This document shows positions 24,911 through 40,100 of a DNA stretch of 64,000 bases, piece after piece. Below the pieces are notes generated by a model that did not search any database, had not been told where the DNA came from, and saw only the letters and a program-made list of their open reading frames with translations. A program made the translations under genes and the position numbers. Each line of letters opens with the position of its first letter. Position 1 is the stretch's first letter. The DNA is taken from assembly GCA_033032175.1 (NCBI GenBank), contig CM065307.1, forward strand, positions 7,130,001 to 7,194,000, given 5' to 3'. The DNA is from Saturnia japonica. Its lineage: Eukaryota > Arthropoda > Insecta > Lepidoptera > Saturniidae.

Positions 24911-25120
24911 AGTTACGCAGCGTCGGCACCGCCCAAGCCTTTATCTGCTCCGGCGCACACGACCTTGCAGCGAACAGTGCGCGGCGCCGCTAACAGCGGG
25001 GTGCCAGCGCGCGTCATACCTCGGTTCCACTTCCCCAAAGGTCGTCCGCCGCCCGCTCACCAACAGGATCATGCGTTACATAAACTACAGTCGGCCTTTG
25101 CCACATTTCCTAATAGTCAG
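24911..25120 (+). CDS. PPP2R3: PPP2R3 exon with the IPRFxFPxGRP motif (most 5' exon found)
   Basis: Acceptor ...attatttccag and donor CAG|gtgaga frame 70 codons, phase 0 at both ends. The first half is rich in Ala, Pro and Ser ([18 protein letters not shown]) and looks disordered. The second half, [14 protein letters not shown], matches the short motif that precedes the B'' core in this family. It ends [16 protein letters not shown] and continues directly into [13 protein letters not shown] of the next exon, so no intervening exon is required. The reading frame is closed upstream by TAA at 24890-24892, so this is an internal exon and at least one more 5' exon exists. Confidence 0.93.
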
Positions 25121-28100
25121 GTGAGATTTTATTTTGTAAACATGCTTATAATATAGAAAGATTTACTGTCTTTACACCAGACGTAAGTACATTAGATGCG
25201 CGCGTCATCAGCTCGTTCGAAAAACGTCCTGTGCATAGGCTCTGATACCGGTCAAATACCGTAAGGTGATATTGAGGTGAGGGGTGGTTGTTATTTAGTT
25301 ATCTACTGTTTTTCATACACGAAATACACCACGTGGGCGAAGTCGCGGGCACAGCTAGTAGTTATATAATTGTTTGTACGCGCTAATCACTGTAGTTACA
25401 GTGATAGGTATTTACCTATCAGATTTTGTAGCCTATTCATTGAGGGCGGTTATTGGCTAATATAATTTCACGTTACGAATCTAAGGAGTGGATCAGTAAC
25501 CAAGAAACTGAGTCATGAACGTCAAGTAGGTGATCTGGCAAGCTGTAGGTAAGTACGTGAAGGCAGAACATGGATGTGCTGACGTTGCGGTGGATAATTA
25601 GTTATTTATTTATTATTTATTTATTTACATAATTGGATGGCCAGTGGCCAATACACAAAAATAACATTATAATTTTTAAAAAAAATTGATACATTTATCA
25701 ATATGCATTTTTATTTATTTTTACATTTATATAAATTTAACATGGTTAAAACCGTGGAGCACAGTTAGTATTGTAATTTAGTTAAAACATTGTACATATC
25801 TTAGCTCGAAACTCAGTTCACTTTCCTATCGAGCTACTCCGCATCACTTTGGCATTCGAACATCTTCGGAAACGAATGCTTCTGTTATATATATTATCTA
25901 CTTACATATATACTAATATTATAAAGCTGAAGAGTTTATTTGTTTGGTTGAACACGCTAATCTCAGGAACTACTTACTGGTTCGAATAGAAAAAATGTTT
26001 TAGCTTTAGATAGCCCATTTATCGATGAAGGCTATTATAGGCTATATACCTATACTAAATATAACCTTTTTTATGGTAGGTAATTTTTTTTTCTCTAAAA
26101 TAATGTATTATTTACGAAGGTGATTTGTATACATTAACTACGTTATTCATTACAAGTATTTAATTTTGAACAAAATTGCCCTCTACAGATTGGTTTAAAT
26201 GAATATCTTAGGAGATATCACAGTTTTAAAATAACTCGGCAGCAAAATAATGATCAAGTATCGCGAGCGCATTTTTGTTATGCAGAATAATGTGGGAGGC
26301 GGGCGTTACCTATAAGTATCGAAAATCACTCTGTATTATAAATACAGTGCCTACGACTCACTCTCTCTAACCTTTTCTCTCTCTCTCTTATATGACACAG
26401 ACGAAGTTGCGCGGATCAGCAAGTGTAAGATAAATGAAAAAGTTATAAGTAATTTTGTTTGAAACAGTTATAACTTGTTTGTTTGAAACAACTCCGGTCC
26501 CAATGGAATAGATTTATTGCTTTGTTTGTTTACCAACTATATCTCACATTGTTAGGAATAAATTTAACTTCACACGAAAACACTTTCATTATAGAAATTG
26601 TATTATGAAATTTAGAATCTCTCAGCCAAAAAAAAAAATTTATAAACAATTCATAGTATCAAATAAAGTCGCTAACTTCCGACTTACGTAAGAAAACGCA
26701 ATATTTAAGGGTATCTGACAGATGTAGCCTAAACTAAAATAGCCTATGTTATTTCTGGAGAATTTGGCTATCATATACAAATAGAGTTTTTCGGCTCCGA
26801 CTGTTAGTTCCAGAGATTAGCGTGTTTAAACAAAAAACAAAAAATCTTCTCTGCTTTATTATATTACTATAGAGTTGCGAAGCTTTTTTTTTCAATTCTG
26901 TAGCGTTATCCGCATAAATATATTACTTACCTTGGACATTTAATATAGGGTAAAAATGCTCTGTGCATAATATTATTTAAATAAATACCGTAGAAGTTTG
27001 AAGATAAAAGTGTATGCGCAACCAAAAAATCACTTCCTGCGAAACGGTTGACCAGCGCAAGCTGTCGCCACCCGCGCTGCGTCCTATCTATCAATAGCGA
27101 GACGTGGGCTAAGCGCACTTTTCGTAAAGATGAAATATGAATATCAAAGCAATGAACTGTAAATTGATCGAACATGTTTTTTTAAACTTAAATGACTCCA
27201 CATTAGTAAATTGCACCCGTGCGAAGTCGGAGCGGGTCGCCAGTATTATATAATTCGCAATATTTAAAGTTATTGATTATTAATTTTGCTTCCGGAATTA
27301 GACTACTTTTGAAAAATTATTTTAAATACTTTATATGTTGAAGATAATACATATGAACAAAATAAACATTATTACACCATAAAAAGTGATTTAAAAATAC
27401 ATATTTTTCTATTTAAAGATAAAAATACGCCACAAAACCGCAATATGGTCCCGTGACGTCATCATTCATTTTAAATGTCAAAAGTCGTCAAAGGTGACAA
27501 TCAGGTAAGAAGTGAACTGACAAATTTGACAACTCACCGAACTCACTCAAGAGTGTAAACGTTCATGTTTCCTGAATGGTGACGCTAATTAGCGTTTCAA
27601 ATCACGTGACTCACAGACAAAAAAATATTAATTTTCCAAGTGGAAAATTTAATAAATAAACATCAAATTTTTCCATAATTGTCTTATTTTAGGCTTTTAG
27701 ACCAATAATACTCAATAAGTTACTTAAATTTTTAAACGAACAGTCGACTCGTGAATTAACATCTAAACGAAAATAGGTCAAGCGGTATTTTAATGATTGC
27801 CAAACACGATGATAATTGCAGGATTCGTGTGACAATGAAAAGGACTCTGGCAACCACACAAGTAAACCGTTTGTCATACAATGAACCGAAATGATCTTGG
27901 AAAAATTATATGGTAAATGTGGAAATTAATTGGAAAAACGAAAGTGTCCCTATATTTTGTATCATTATTATTTATTTAGCACATTAAAATACATATATTA
28001 TATTGCGTGAGGATTCTGGGACAAACCATAATGAATACAATTTTAATCACTTTTTTATAATATCACGTTACCACGTATAATACCAATGATACGTATACAG

Positions 28101-31100
28101 ACAACGCGATTTTTATATTATATAGCCCCTCTCTATCTTCCCTCTATGTTTAATATATTCTTTTTTGAAAATCACATTTTATTCAATTTGTATAATTAAT
28201 TTTTACGTAATAACCATAAGCATTTTTTTAGATTACATCCAATTAAATAAGTATTAAAATATAAATACTGAAATTGGTGGGGAAAACAGGAAACCCGTTG
28301 TGACACTCATCAGTAATTCAGATCAGAGTACCATTCCTCTCGACGACATTCGGATCTATTCAAATGAGCACCTCAACCCGCCAGTTAACCTGTGTGCAAA
28401 ATGAAAAGGACAGATTTTTCAACAGCTGTAAAATAGAGAGAATCTTTAAATAGAAAAATTAGTCTAACCACGCAATTATCTAAAGCATAATTTAATTAAT
28501 TTACAATTTTATGAATTAATACTCCATAATAATGGATCTATAGAAACATGCATAGAATGAAATAAAAAAAAATACCAGGTTTTATAATCAAACTGAAATA
28601 CTCAATTACAAAGAACAATTTCATAATAATTAAACTAAAAACAATATACATATTTGGTATATTCACAGATTTGGGAAAAAGGGCAAATCTGTGGGTATCT
28701 TATTATCATTATCGACTTGGGTCATTTACCTATATGTGCTCATATGAAATTCATAATAGAATCTTATCAATGTCTTAATAAATAATGTGTCTGTACTTAA
28801 ACCTTTGTATGTATTGTAAGCTCTGAACCTTGAAGATATTACTTTTAATATATTATTATTATTCCTGATATTATTGTTCTCAGGCCTCAGCAAAACTAAA
28901 CAAAAACTCGATATAATTTTACCCATTACAAATCTTAGTCGAAAAATTTCACTAAACAAACAAAAACAACATAACGTGCCATTCAATATAATACGTAATG
29001 GTGACAAATATGTTGTATTTATCAACGGTTTCCTATAGCGGAGTCCTTGCTATTTTAATAAAACCCTTCGGGAAAAAACATTCTTTATTGGGCGTCGTCC
29101 AAATCCGGTCATTTCTGTATTTGCCTCGGAAACAAAAAATCTTCTTTGTATTTCAACAAGGTTGATTATAAAATTATCTTGTTACCGAGATAAGGAAGTA
29201 AGTTCTTTAGACGAGTTTATTCGAAATATTAAGTCGTGAATGGTATGCATCATAGATGATAGAATAATTGCCATAAACAATGCTCGTTAAATGGATCTAC
29301 AAGCGAAAGCGAAAACCGTGACGAGATATTTACGCAAGTTAGCTTGAGAGCAGCTACAGGCGGCGATGCATACTCGATCTCTGTTTTTGGATTGTATATG
29401 TACTGTGATTTTCATCAGGCACTGTGCCGTCATAATGTCCTGTTAATAATAAAAGAAACATCTTACAAGTTAGCTCTATAAGCGAGCGATTTGCCAAATA
29501 CTTTGAAATCCCCGGTTTTTATTATTTTAAAAATAGAACTATCTTATATTTCTAACCATTTCATGTCTGTCAAATAAAAAGAAACAAAAGATTTCTTATC
29601 GAACAAAATTACCTACTTTGCATTTAAATGATTCAACTTATCTGGAACAAAATATAGACTGTTACAATATTTCACGGTATTAAGACCTCGACAAAAGAAG
29701 TAAGATTTAATCAACAAGGCAAAATCTCAATTAAAAATCCATTTACATTCACTTTTTAATTTTCTCAAATAAGGAGATGGACCTGCAGTAAAAAATGATT
29801 TAAATTCCATATGAATTATACCTTGATATGTATCAATAAATTAATTTAAAAAATAAATATAATACCTTCGATACAAATCCATTTAATACATTCTTTTGCT
29901 AACACAAGCATCAGGTTTTTTAAGATACATCTTTTTGATAATGAAGTACATAATTATATCTTTAATTATAATACTATATTCGTACTGGGGTAGGTAAAAA
30001 GAATGGACTCTACCAAGTCGTTTTGTTTCGCTTCCTTTATCCGCATTAATTATTTTCGATATTCGCATTGGTTTCATGATAATTAGTGAATAATACGCCA
30101 ATAATAATACGCAGATGCCAAACTTTAGTGTAACAAAACGCTACTTTCAAAACAATTTTTGTTTGTACTCGAACAAAATACAAATACTGTCGTCACACAC
30201 ATCGTTGGATTGTGACGAAGCAAGGCTTCACTACCATATAAGACGTTGCGAGATAAGTGACACGTCCGCTAAAGGTATGGGTGTGTTGTATGCAGATATC
30301 CTAATATAGTCGAGAAAGAATCGAATCCAGTTAAAACCCATTCAATAACAGTAACTCGTTTAGAAATTTCAAAATCAAACAAAGCAGAATCACCACCCAA
30401 AATGGCTTGGTTTAATTAACATTGCATGAGATATCAATTTCATTTCCCAATTTGAATTTAACTTTGTACGTCTTATATACTATATACTTATTACGTTACG
30501 TAGATATCAAAGACTGGTATATTTACTGTATGTTAACGAATATTATACATAAAGGAAACCTCTCTAGTAGACTAAAAAGGTGACACAACATTTAAATGTA
30601 AAATACATTACCAATGATCAGGCATTGGTGCACTTTCATTTATTGGGTAACTTACTGAGAAAGCGAATTTATGCATTAATACAAATATCGCATATCTTCA
30701 ACTGAATTCTAGGCAATGTAATTAGTTTGAAAGGTTTACTCCTGTAGCGTCTTTTCCTTATAGACCCTTGAGCTCAAAACTCAAGTTAACCCTTGGATAA
30801 CTAAAAATGCTTTGTATTTGTTATGGCAGAAATTTATTTTAAGGCACACATACAAACGCGCAGTTAAAACTTGTACACTACAATACTGTTCAGAAATCGC
30901 ACAATGCAATCAGTCGCAGTGTTCTAGAAGATGGTTTCCAGTTGTCGCTTCTTATTCATGCTAATTGACCTGAACTTTGTATCCGTTTATACATATACTC
31001 GCTTTAAAGAAATTTCTCCAATTACCTTATTTGTCAAGACCAATGGTTTCATAGCTTGTTTTTTTCGTTGCACATAATTACTTTATTATATCTCTCGTCC

Positions 31101-34100
31101 TGTCCATTATTTTCTGTTGGAGAAACTTCAAAATCAATCAAAACGAACAACAAAGTTAAGAACGGCGGTTCTCGAATCTTCCAGGTGTATACACTTTCCT
31201 TCCTTATTCATTAATTAACAATACTATGTAATGTATCTAATGCTAAATGACTATACATATGATGGGTGTAGACAGTGTCTTAGAATACATTACTTTTACA
31301 AGCTTTATATGTTACCCTATTCACTTGTATGTTCTGTATTTAATCATTATTTCGTTGGTAACTGAGAAAATTAAATAGCAATTAGTATTTAATTATGTAA
31401 TCATATACATGAGTGACATACAACTATATAACAGAAATAATGATTACATATTATAACATCACAGTGTCAAGAACGCAATAACTTTCATAAAATGTCCTAG
31501 TTCATAAAAAAAATAACTATTTTTATTGATTCACCTGGAATATTGCCAAGAAATATTTATGTTACCAGGCGTAAATTACGAATTAATTTATTGACGACAG
31601 ATTGACGTTGAAATTTTATTTCTGTTATTTATATAATACATTCTTATCTAAAAAGTTAGATGGTAGATAATCCTGAGCAATTCTAACTACAGTATTGTTA
31701 CTGACATACCTATTTCTTCCGTAAAGCAGTAATGCTTTGTTTATTGTGTCGTACTTAGTAACAATACGTACTAGCATATTAAACATTCCTACTTAGTCTT
31801 CAGAAGTAAAAACCTATTAATTACTAATCTAACTGCAGTTTTGTTTGACGTTGTTTTTCGGTGATCACGGACTGCAGTAACCAATTAAAATTAAGTGAAC
31901 TGCATACCTCTTTGTTAATTACACTACTATACCTTTAATGAGATAAAATTGGCAAAGGTTTGTTGAAGGTCAAAAGTTGGAAATAATGATCCCATTAACA
32001 AAAAAATTTCACTGCTAGAATGTTACATTTATTTTTACGGCTTTAGGCTGCTTTATTGTTAATTTTATTATTGGAAGTAATTAAAGCGTAAGAAGTCGAG
32101 TTTACTTTAAAAAACCAAGCTTTTATAGAACTTGATCATGACCTAGGACTATAAAACTTATCGAGAGAAATCGAATAGACCTAAACACGACGCAGATTGT
32201 TTTGTTACGGTCACAGCAACTATCATTAGATCTGCTCAATAATATCATATAATTGCGTTGTCGTCGGAAGTTACACAAGTATTCAGCTATAACGATTAAA
32301 TGGAAGTTTTAAAAATGTAGTTGCAGATTTTACCTATACATAGTAACATAGCGAGTTTAATAAAAGTTTGTAGTAATACAGAAATTACGTCATAATGGCG
32401 AGTAAAATATTTCGATTTCAAATATTAAAAGTAAACATGCGGAATATATCGTTGACTATTGTCCAAAGAGTGAACACTCTGAATACGACAATATGAAAGA
32501 AGTGCAGCTATTCTGGCATGGCTCCAGTAAAAAACGAACGAACGTTTCTCCCGCTTGTATTTCTGGGCAACGTATTATAATTCTAGTTAAAATGCAACAC
32601 ATAAAAATAAACGTAGAACCGTCTGAGCACCAAAATTCAAATTAAGTTTATCTCTATTATCAGTTAACTTACTAATACACTGAGAACAAAGACCATGGGA
32701 TTCAAACACCGTCTGCACCATGGCGAGTATTCTAAAGAGCTATTCAATCTCTCTTCTCACTTTTATAACTGAACCACACGCTCTAGGCCTCGGAACAACA
32801 GCTCTATGGTAACCTCCATCTCGGCTCGAACAAATAAGTTCTCTATCGTATCTTTGCGGTACTATGAAGCTGTGGAACTGTCTCTTGTCCAGTGTCCTCC
32901 TTCCATGTGGTCCTTCAAACATAACGTGAAGAGAGATTTGAAAAGGCCGGCATGATAGTGACAACTGGCGATATATTGTAGCTCCCTCTGTGGATTGTAC
33001 TGTGCTTACCTTCAGGATAGTACCTACAGTGACTTTCTGTCTGTCTGTAACAGTGTAAGTTCAAGTTTCTGTCACATTATGATCTCTATCTCTACTATTA
33101 CTTTTTATCTCGTATTCACAAAAAATGATGCTCAAATCTAGGTATAATATGTCAAACGTTGCCACAGAAATACGTAGGAAGGACGTTTAGATTCTTACTT
33201 AGACCTTTTAGAAAATGCACGTAAATAAATACAACAATAATACCTATAGTCTAAACCCTTCTTTCTGGAAATGGGCGATGGGCGTTAAAATCTTTTAAAG
33301 GGTAGACAGCTCTGAGAAAATTAGGAGCATTGAAACGGTCTAGGGATGTTGATAGGTATCATGATATTTATTTTCGGAATCCCCCGTATTTTAAACTAAA
33401 ATGAAATACCTATTATAACTGCATACTTAATTTTATTCATATCGTGGTTTTGTTTTATTAGTAATTTTAAAGATGCTTAAGATAAACATTTTAGTGGGTA
33501 GGCGCTATGAAAATTTTTAATTGTATAGTGGGTATTGGAAATAAGTTTGGTAACATATAGTCTACACTGGGAAAGAAAACATTTGTTTGTTAAGTTCAAA
33601 CGATAAAGCCGACGTATCAGACCTGATACTTGAACAAGCTCGATATAGCAGCTAAGAGAGAGGTGCAGCCAACCTGGCACCGATCCAAAAATACAAATAT
33701 ATACGATGTAGATAAACCGTTTCTGTTACGACCATCCCTTATTTTAAATTAATAGACGATTTGGTCTTCAGAATACATTAAAGGGTCTTTCGGATGTAAT
33801 AAGTTAATATGCTGTAAGGTTAGCAATAATATATATGAATATTCGGGTAGTTTGCAAGTAAAATCATAGGCGTTGGAAAAACATAGAAGCGAGGATAAAA
33901 AGTGATGCGGATGGAATGACAGGGGCCAAGTTCGGTGAAGCTGTAAAAGCCGCAGCGGCTTCATAATTGTATTAAAAGATAATATATAACAATATTTAAA
34001 AATACAATGCGGACGTTTATTTTGTATTCAACCACAACCGAGCGAAAACTAGTAAAAATAAGTATAGGTACCGAATTTTAAAATTATACATTTTTTTTAA

Positions 34101-37100
34101 ATACATTCACTTTCTTATTATTAAACGCTATAGGACAAAAGTGTGGCCTACAATTTGTTTCTTTTATGAAAATAAAAATGTTCTTGCTAAATTAAATAAG
34201 ATAAGCTCTCGAAGTCGAAAGCAATTTGCGGTTACAAATAAAGCGAGAAATAGGCGGTAGACGAAATAATTTAATTTTCTTTTCGTCTAAAGATATTAGA
34301 TATAGAAAAACTATCCTACTAATATTAGAAATACGAACGTTTGTATGTATGAATACTAATGTATGTCAGTATTAACAGAAGAACTAGTTTGGATGTTTGG
34401 CGCACAGATAGCTTATTATAACCTCTATTAAAACATAAACTCTGAAATTATATTAAACTGAAACTCTGAACTCTGAACTTCTCATACAGATGAAATGTCT
34501 ATACTTTTAATTATAAAGCTCAAGAGAGTGTTTGTTTGAACACGACAATCTCTGGAAGCACCATTTAGATTTTAATTACGAGCGAAGCATTACCATACAA
34601 AGTCTGGGTCAAAAAGTACGCTAAGCAAGTACAAAGTGATAGTACAAAAGAGCTGTGAAATCGTGGGATAAATCTAGTCATATAATAAAATTTTAATACA
34701 AAATTAGTAATTACAAACGAATCTAGAATTTTCTAATCGAATTAGGTTCTATTTCAGTAACGTTAGTTAAATTAATAATATACCTATACTCAAATAAATA
34801 AATAATAATACTCAATAATAAATTCTCATAAATAACGTCATAACGTAAAGTATGTATATGCAATCGGAGAAAACAAGTAACTACGAGAGAATGAGTGATA
34901 AGTAGTAAGTTTATCTCGTTCAAAGCGTGGGATAATTCTCATGGATAATCTAACGTAGTGTAATTAATGCAAATGTCCTCGTAGTAACACTATAATAAGT
35001 TAATAATTACGTTTATTGCTGCTAGTATAACTAACTCATAATATGAGAGCGTTTAATAACAAGTGAGAATAGGGTTTATTTAATGGCAACTGCGTTCATA
35101 CGCCAACTTATATAAATTATGCCAACGTCACGTGAATCGAATAGGATATTTAATTAATTATAAAATTTTAAATCGTAAAATTGAAGAAAAATAATATTGA
35201 TTTATTGATTCTTCAAACAAAGTTTAACAAGAAGGCTTTCTAAACTCGACCAGGGAGTTTTTGGAATATCTGAAAATTCATATTCTTAGTTATTATTTAT
35301 TATCCACTTCACTTGTGCACAATAATATCACGTAAAATACCGCCAAAATTACATAACATATAATCAGATAATATAAGTTTATGAATTGCAATAAAAAACA
35401 ACACATTGTATGACATATCTAGATCCCAACGAAAATCTCAAAACTGATTATACATTCACACTCTAGACGGCTGACAACCGAATATACGAAAAGCGTTGCA
35501 AATTTTTTCTTACTATACGCGTTTCTACTGGTTACGTATACCGTATTAAACTTTTAAAGAATAATACGCTATGAACGAAACAACAGTTTCAAGTGTATTA
35601 TTCACTTGCTTATTTCACAAAAGCCTTTGAAGAAGTAAAAACCAACTTCCATTTTTCTTAAAGCTATGCTAATAAAATCATTATTATTCTAAACAGTAAG
35701 ACATATCGACAAATCTTTTTTCCTAAACACGACTTTTAATTTGCTCATTTATCTTATTAGGAACCATACATATATAGAACTATTCAGTCAATGCAAAATA
35801 TCTTCTTATACATAATATATTCAGTTTAGAGCGCACTTACTAATCAAGCAAATAAATCAAAAGAACTCTTTAGTTAAACCATACAATCTGGGGTTCACTT
35901 AAGTACATATTAGAATTTTTTAGCTTAACTTCTATTTTTTTAACCACTTCGTTTCCAGTAAAGCAAACCCAGGGCGCGCTCTGGGCGCCGAGATGCATAC
36001 TTTGGGAACCCCTGTTCTCAAGTATGGTATAAATAGTAGCTGACGGTAACATCATGTGGGCTGTGTGCCTTCTGCGCTCGCCCCCAAGTCCGGTGAAGCT
36101 GCCAAAGCTGCAGCGGCTTTAGGGCTCCTAAGGCTAACAGTGTAGTCAGATCTAAAAAAAAAAACATCATGTAGTAGAAACAATCAATATTTCGGCGTTT
36201 GAAATCGCCACCACGTTGAAGGGTAAGCCTTGTGATTTTACCCAGTAGGGACGAAATTATAGGCCGTATCTACACATATTATATCGCTGTTCTAAAGAGG
36301 TAAAGTTTATTTGCCTGCGGGTTGATCCTCTCTGGAACTACTAATTCAGTACTAAAGGTTCTTCCGAATAAGGATGCTACACTTTCCCCGAGTCATATAG
36401 GCCTTTTTACTCTTATCAATTATTATATTAATAGCTGTGCCCCACGGTTTCACCCATGTTAATTTTATCCGAGAACAGGTAGCCTTTCGATAAGTGTTCG
36501 TCCCGCAAGTACAAATTGTTTTAATTTGTCATTATCTCCTACATTATGTGTCTAAATAACATCTTTTAAAGGGCAAACTTTAACTTCATAAAACTGACTT
36601 TATGTTGAAGTAACTTTTGTTCGTAAGGATTAATATGCAATGCCTAAAAATAATGCTCATGGATCACTATTTAATTTTCAACAAATGCTTGTCATAAAAT
36701 ACCTTATTGCGGCTTATGTATAAAAGATAGGCATATGCTATTGCTGACTTTTTTTAGATATAAAGAGGACCCATATTTTTGTAGAACATTGTATGTACGT
36801 ATCATTAACCATTACGGCGCGCACGCGGATACAGCAGTTCGACAGGGCTGCCACTTCCGACTTACTTAACAAAAATCAATATTTAAGGCTTGCTGATAGT
36901 TTTAGCCTAAGCTGTAAGCTTATACTATTCCTCGTGAGTCTATCTATTATATACAAAAAAAAAATTTCAAATCCGACTAGTAGTTCCAGAGATTAATGAC
37001 GTCACTGGGCCTGATGGTGAGCACATGACAATGAAACAACAGTGACCATCGAGAGATCGACAAAACGTCACCGGTCGTCGCTGTCATACCGGCCTCCAAG

Positions 37101-40100
37101 CCTCAGTACCCTGTGTTGACTGCGGTCTGCTTACTATCAGGGCATGGAGAATATACGTAAGGAGTACCATCTCTATATGTACATTAAAAAGTGTCCAACG
37201 AAAAGCGTCAACTAGGGTCAAAAGTTCTTATTTTTTAATTTTTATTTAACATAGTGTTCAATTATTTTTGAAAGTTTTATAACACTATAAACTACAAAAT
37301 CACGATTACGTAAAAGTATCATTCTCTCTTGATACGCTAGCGCCATGTTGGTGGGTTTTTGAATTATTATTTGCTTCTTACAGCTGGACAATTTTTGAAC
37401 TTGTTCCCCGAATAAGATGGTTCTCCTTACCACTTATTCTCTATGCATGAGGGACAGTACAGTAAATGTGGCAAGCTATTAAAAAAACACTGGCTGATCT
37501 CGAACCGCGACATCCAAAAGATAGTCATTGTGATTGACTTATATGTCCACCGTGCGTATGATGATCATAACTCGTCACTAATGGCCGTTTTCAATAACCT
37601 ATTTATCTGTTGTTTCAGTTACTAAATATAGTTTTACGTATCTACATAATATATATCCATATCCTATAGCTTGGATAGATAAGAGGGAAGCCGATATCTG
37701 TCTTAAGATAAAGATAGTACTTATTATAAATATGTACTAATCGGGGATAGTAAACTCAGGTACGTTATTGAAAACGGCCGATAGTGGGATAGAGATCCCT
37801 ACCACTCCGCTTGTTTACTGTATATACTTACACTGGCTGATAACGTCTGAGCGAACTCAAAGCGATTCATAAAAATGAAATAATTGTACAACCGTAATCA
37901 ATAGTATCTTCACATAATAATGGCATTGCACTAAAATATAGTGTCGGAAATGGCAAAACGGCAACGCAGCGGTTGTTTTAGTTTTGTCAAAGGGCCGTTT
38001 GTATGGCGAACCCATTCGCGGGCGCATCGTGTTCGCGCCGCGACCTCTTTCTATTCACATTTGGGTCAATCGCAGCCTGCGAACGAAACGTTACATCAAT
38101 GTTTATTAGCTTTCATAATGATAGTTTGAATAAACCTAACCCTAGAACGCCGATCGACAAATACTAGGTATACAATACAATATACACACTTTTTACTCGA
38201 CTGCGAAAAACGAGAGTTATATTTTTCGAGCGTATGTATGTATATTTCATTTGCACTCTCCGTAGCCTAAACGGCTTGATGAATTTTATCAAACGAGGTG
38301 TCATTAGATTCTTCTTAATTGTGGGAGTGACATAGGTTATCATATATTTAAGTAATTATGTGGGAGTCAAATAAAAAGCAACAATAGAAGAATATATTTT
38401 CAGTTAAGTGTTTTTTGTTGCAGTCGAGTTTTTTGTTTCCTATAAAATAATTACCTTGTTTAAAATGTTTGTACATAAGGAAATTATGAAATAAAAAAAG
38501 ATTACTTAAATAAAAAGCAACAATAATAGAATATATTTTCAGTTAAGTGTTTTTTGTTGCAGTCGGGTTTTTTGTTTTCTTTATAATAATTTACCTTGTT
38601 TAAAATGTTTGTATTTAAGGAAATTATGAAATAAAAGATAACTTACTTAAATCCTTCGTTATAAAATGGAAAGTTAATATAGTGGCGATAGGTAATTAAA
38701 ACTATCATCTATATTAATAAATCTATAGTTCTGTCTGTTTGTACATATAATTTTTTCTCAAAATTCCTGATACATATTTATTTTATAAAGGACACTGATC
38801 ACCAATATAGAATTAAATTTTTTTTGTTTGTATGTATTGATTTAGCTAGGTACTAAAACAGCTGGACCGATTTTTATGAAATTTTGTACAGGAGAAGAAT
38901 CATTCTTCAAAGAAAACCTAAAACTTTATAATTTTTTTAATGTATGCTTGACCGGTGTTAATGGAATTTTGTAGATGGGAAACAAAACTCATTCCATAAT
39001 AATTGATGATAGGCTACAAGAATTGTGAATAATAATTTTAGAAATCGTGAAATAGATTGCATAAAATTAAATTGTATTAATTCTCATTATATTTTGATGG
39101 TTTTTAATAAACAGGGGCAGTGTATGCCATTCCATTATTGGTATGCTATAAGAATTTTCCATAATATGAGTAAAAAAATAAAGTCGTGAAACGAAAATAT
39201 TTTCTGTTAATAAACATATGTGAAGCCACGGGGCACCACTGGTACTTTATAATGGCATTAATGTTAATCCATTTACAAAAGTTTGAGATACTTTTGACCA
39301 AAAAATACCGGGTCATAAGACAAAAAAAATGAAATTGTTGTGTTCCATTCCACTGACAAAATAAAACGTAACTTTACTCAACGTATAATCGACTCTAACA
39401 AATTACATAGGAACGAATGTATTGCATATTGAATAGAAAATAGGTCGCTATACATACTCGTAGAGTACCGGGTACAGTTTACACTACACAGGCAAAAGGC
39501 AAAACATAAATAGCGTAACATTAAAATTAATGCACTCTTTAGACTTCAAAGAGTTCTTAAATAGGCCAAGGTTTCCTAAACGTAGAAATTTGTTAGAAAA
39601 AGCGTTTTTAAGCTGCAAAAATTTCTTTACGTCTCTAAAGAAACCGAATTAATCTTAAACAGTTAAAATAATGTAATAATAAAAATAATCTAAACTTGAA
39701 TTCTATTTATTCAGTGTTTATCAACATTCTACTCGAATATTTGTTTTAAAAATATATATATTTTTAGTATATTAACATTATTTCTTGCAAGTGGTGCAGG
39801 GTCAGCCACATTGCTGCTGTTTTGACACTTAATTTTTTATTTAATTTAAATTAACATTAAAAATATATCTTTCTTTGCGTTGAGTAAATATACATATCTA
39901 TTAAGAATATTATTAATTAAATAAAACCACACGTCGTCCTTTGAACGTAAGACGTTTATACAAAGTATATAGTACTAGATGGTAATCGCGACTTCGTCTA
40001 CGTATTATTGGATGTACACTGACTGATCTCGGAACACGACAAACCAGAAGAAAATTATAGATGCGTATGGTGGTTGCGATCCCTAACACTTCGCTTTATT

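Noticed and set aside
32740..32964. 74-codon minus-strand frame in a more GC-rich stretch
   Set aside because: Resembles the tail of non-LTR RT genes (PQRYD, FKRRANRHL-like on the other reading) only weakly; too short and uncertain to call.
37941..38129. 62-codon frame in GC-rich DNA, considered as an alternative PPP2R3 first exon
   Set aside because: No in-frame donor that joins to exon 46178 with family-like residues, and no homology.
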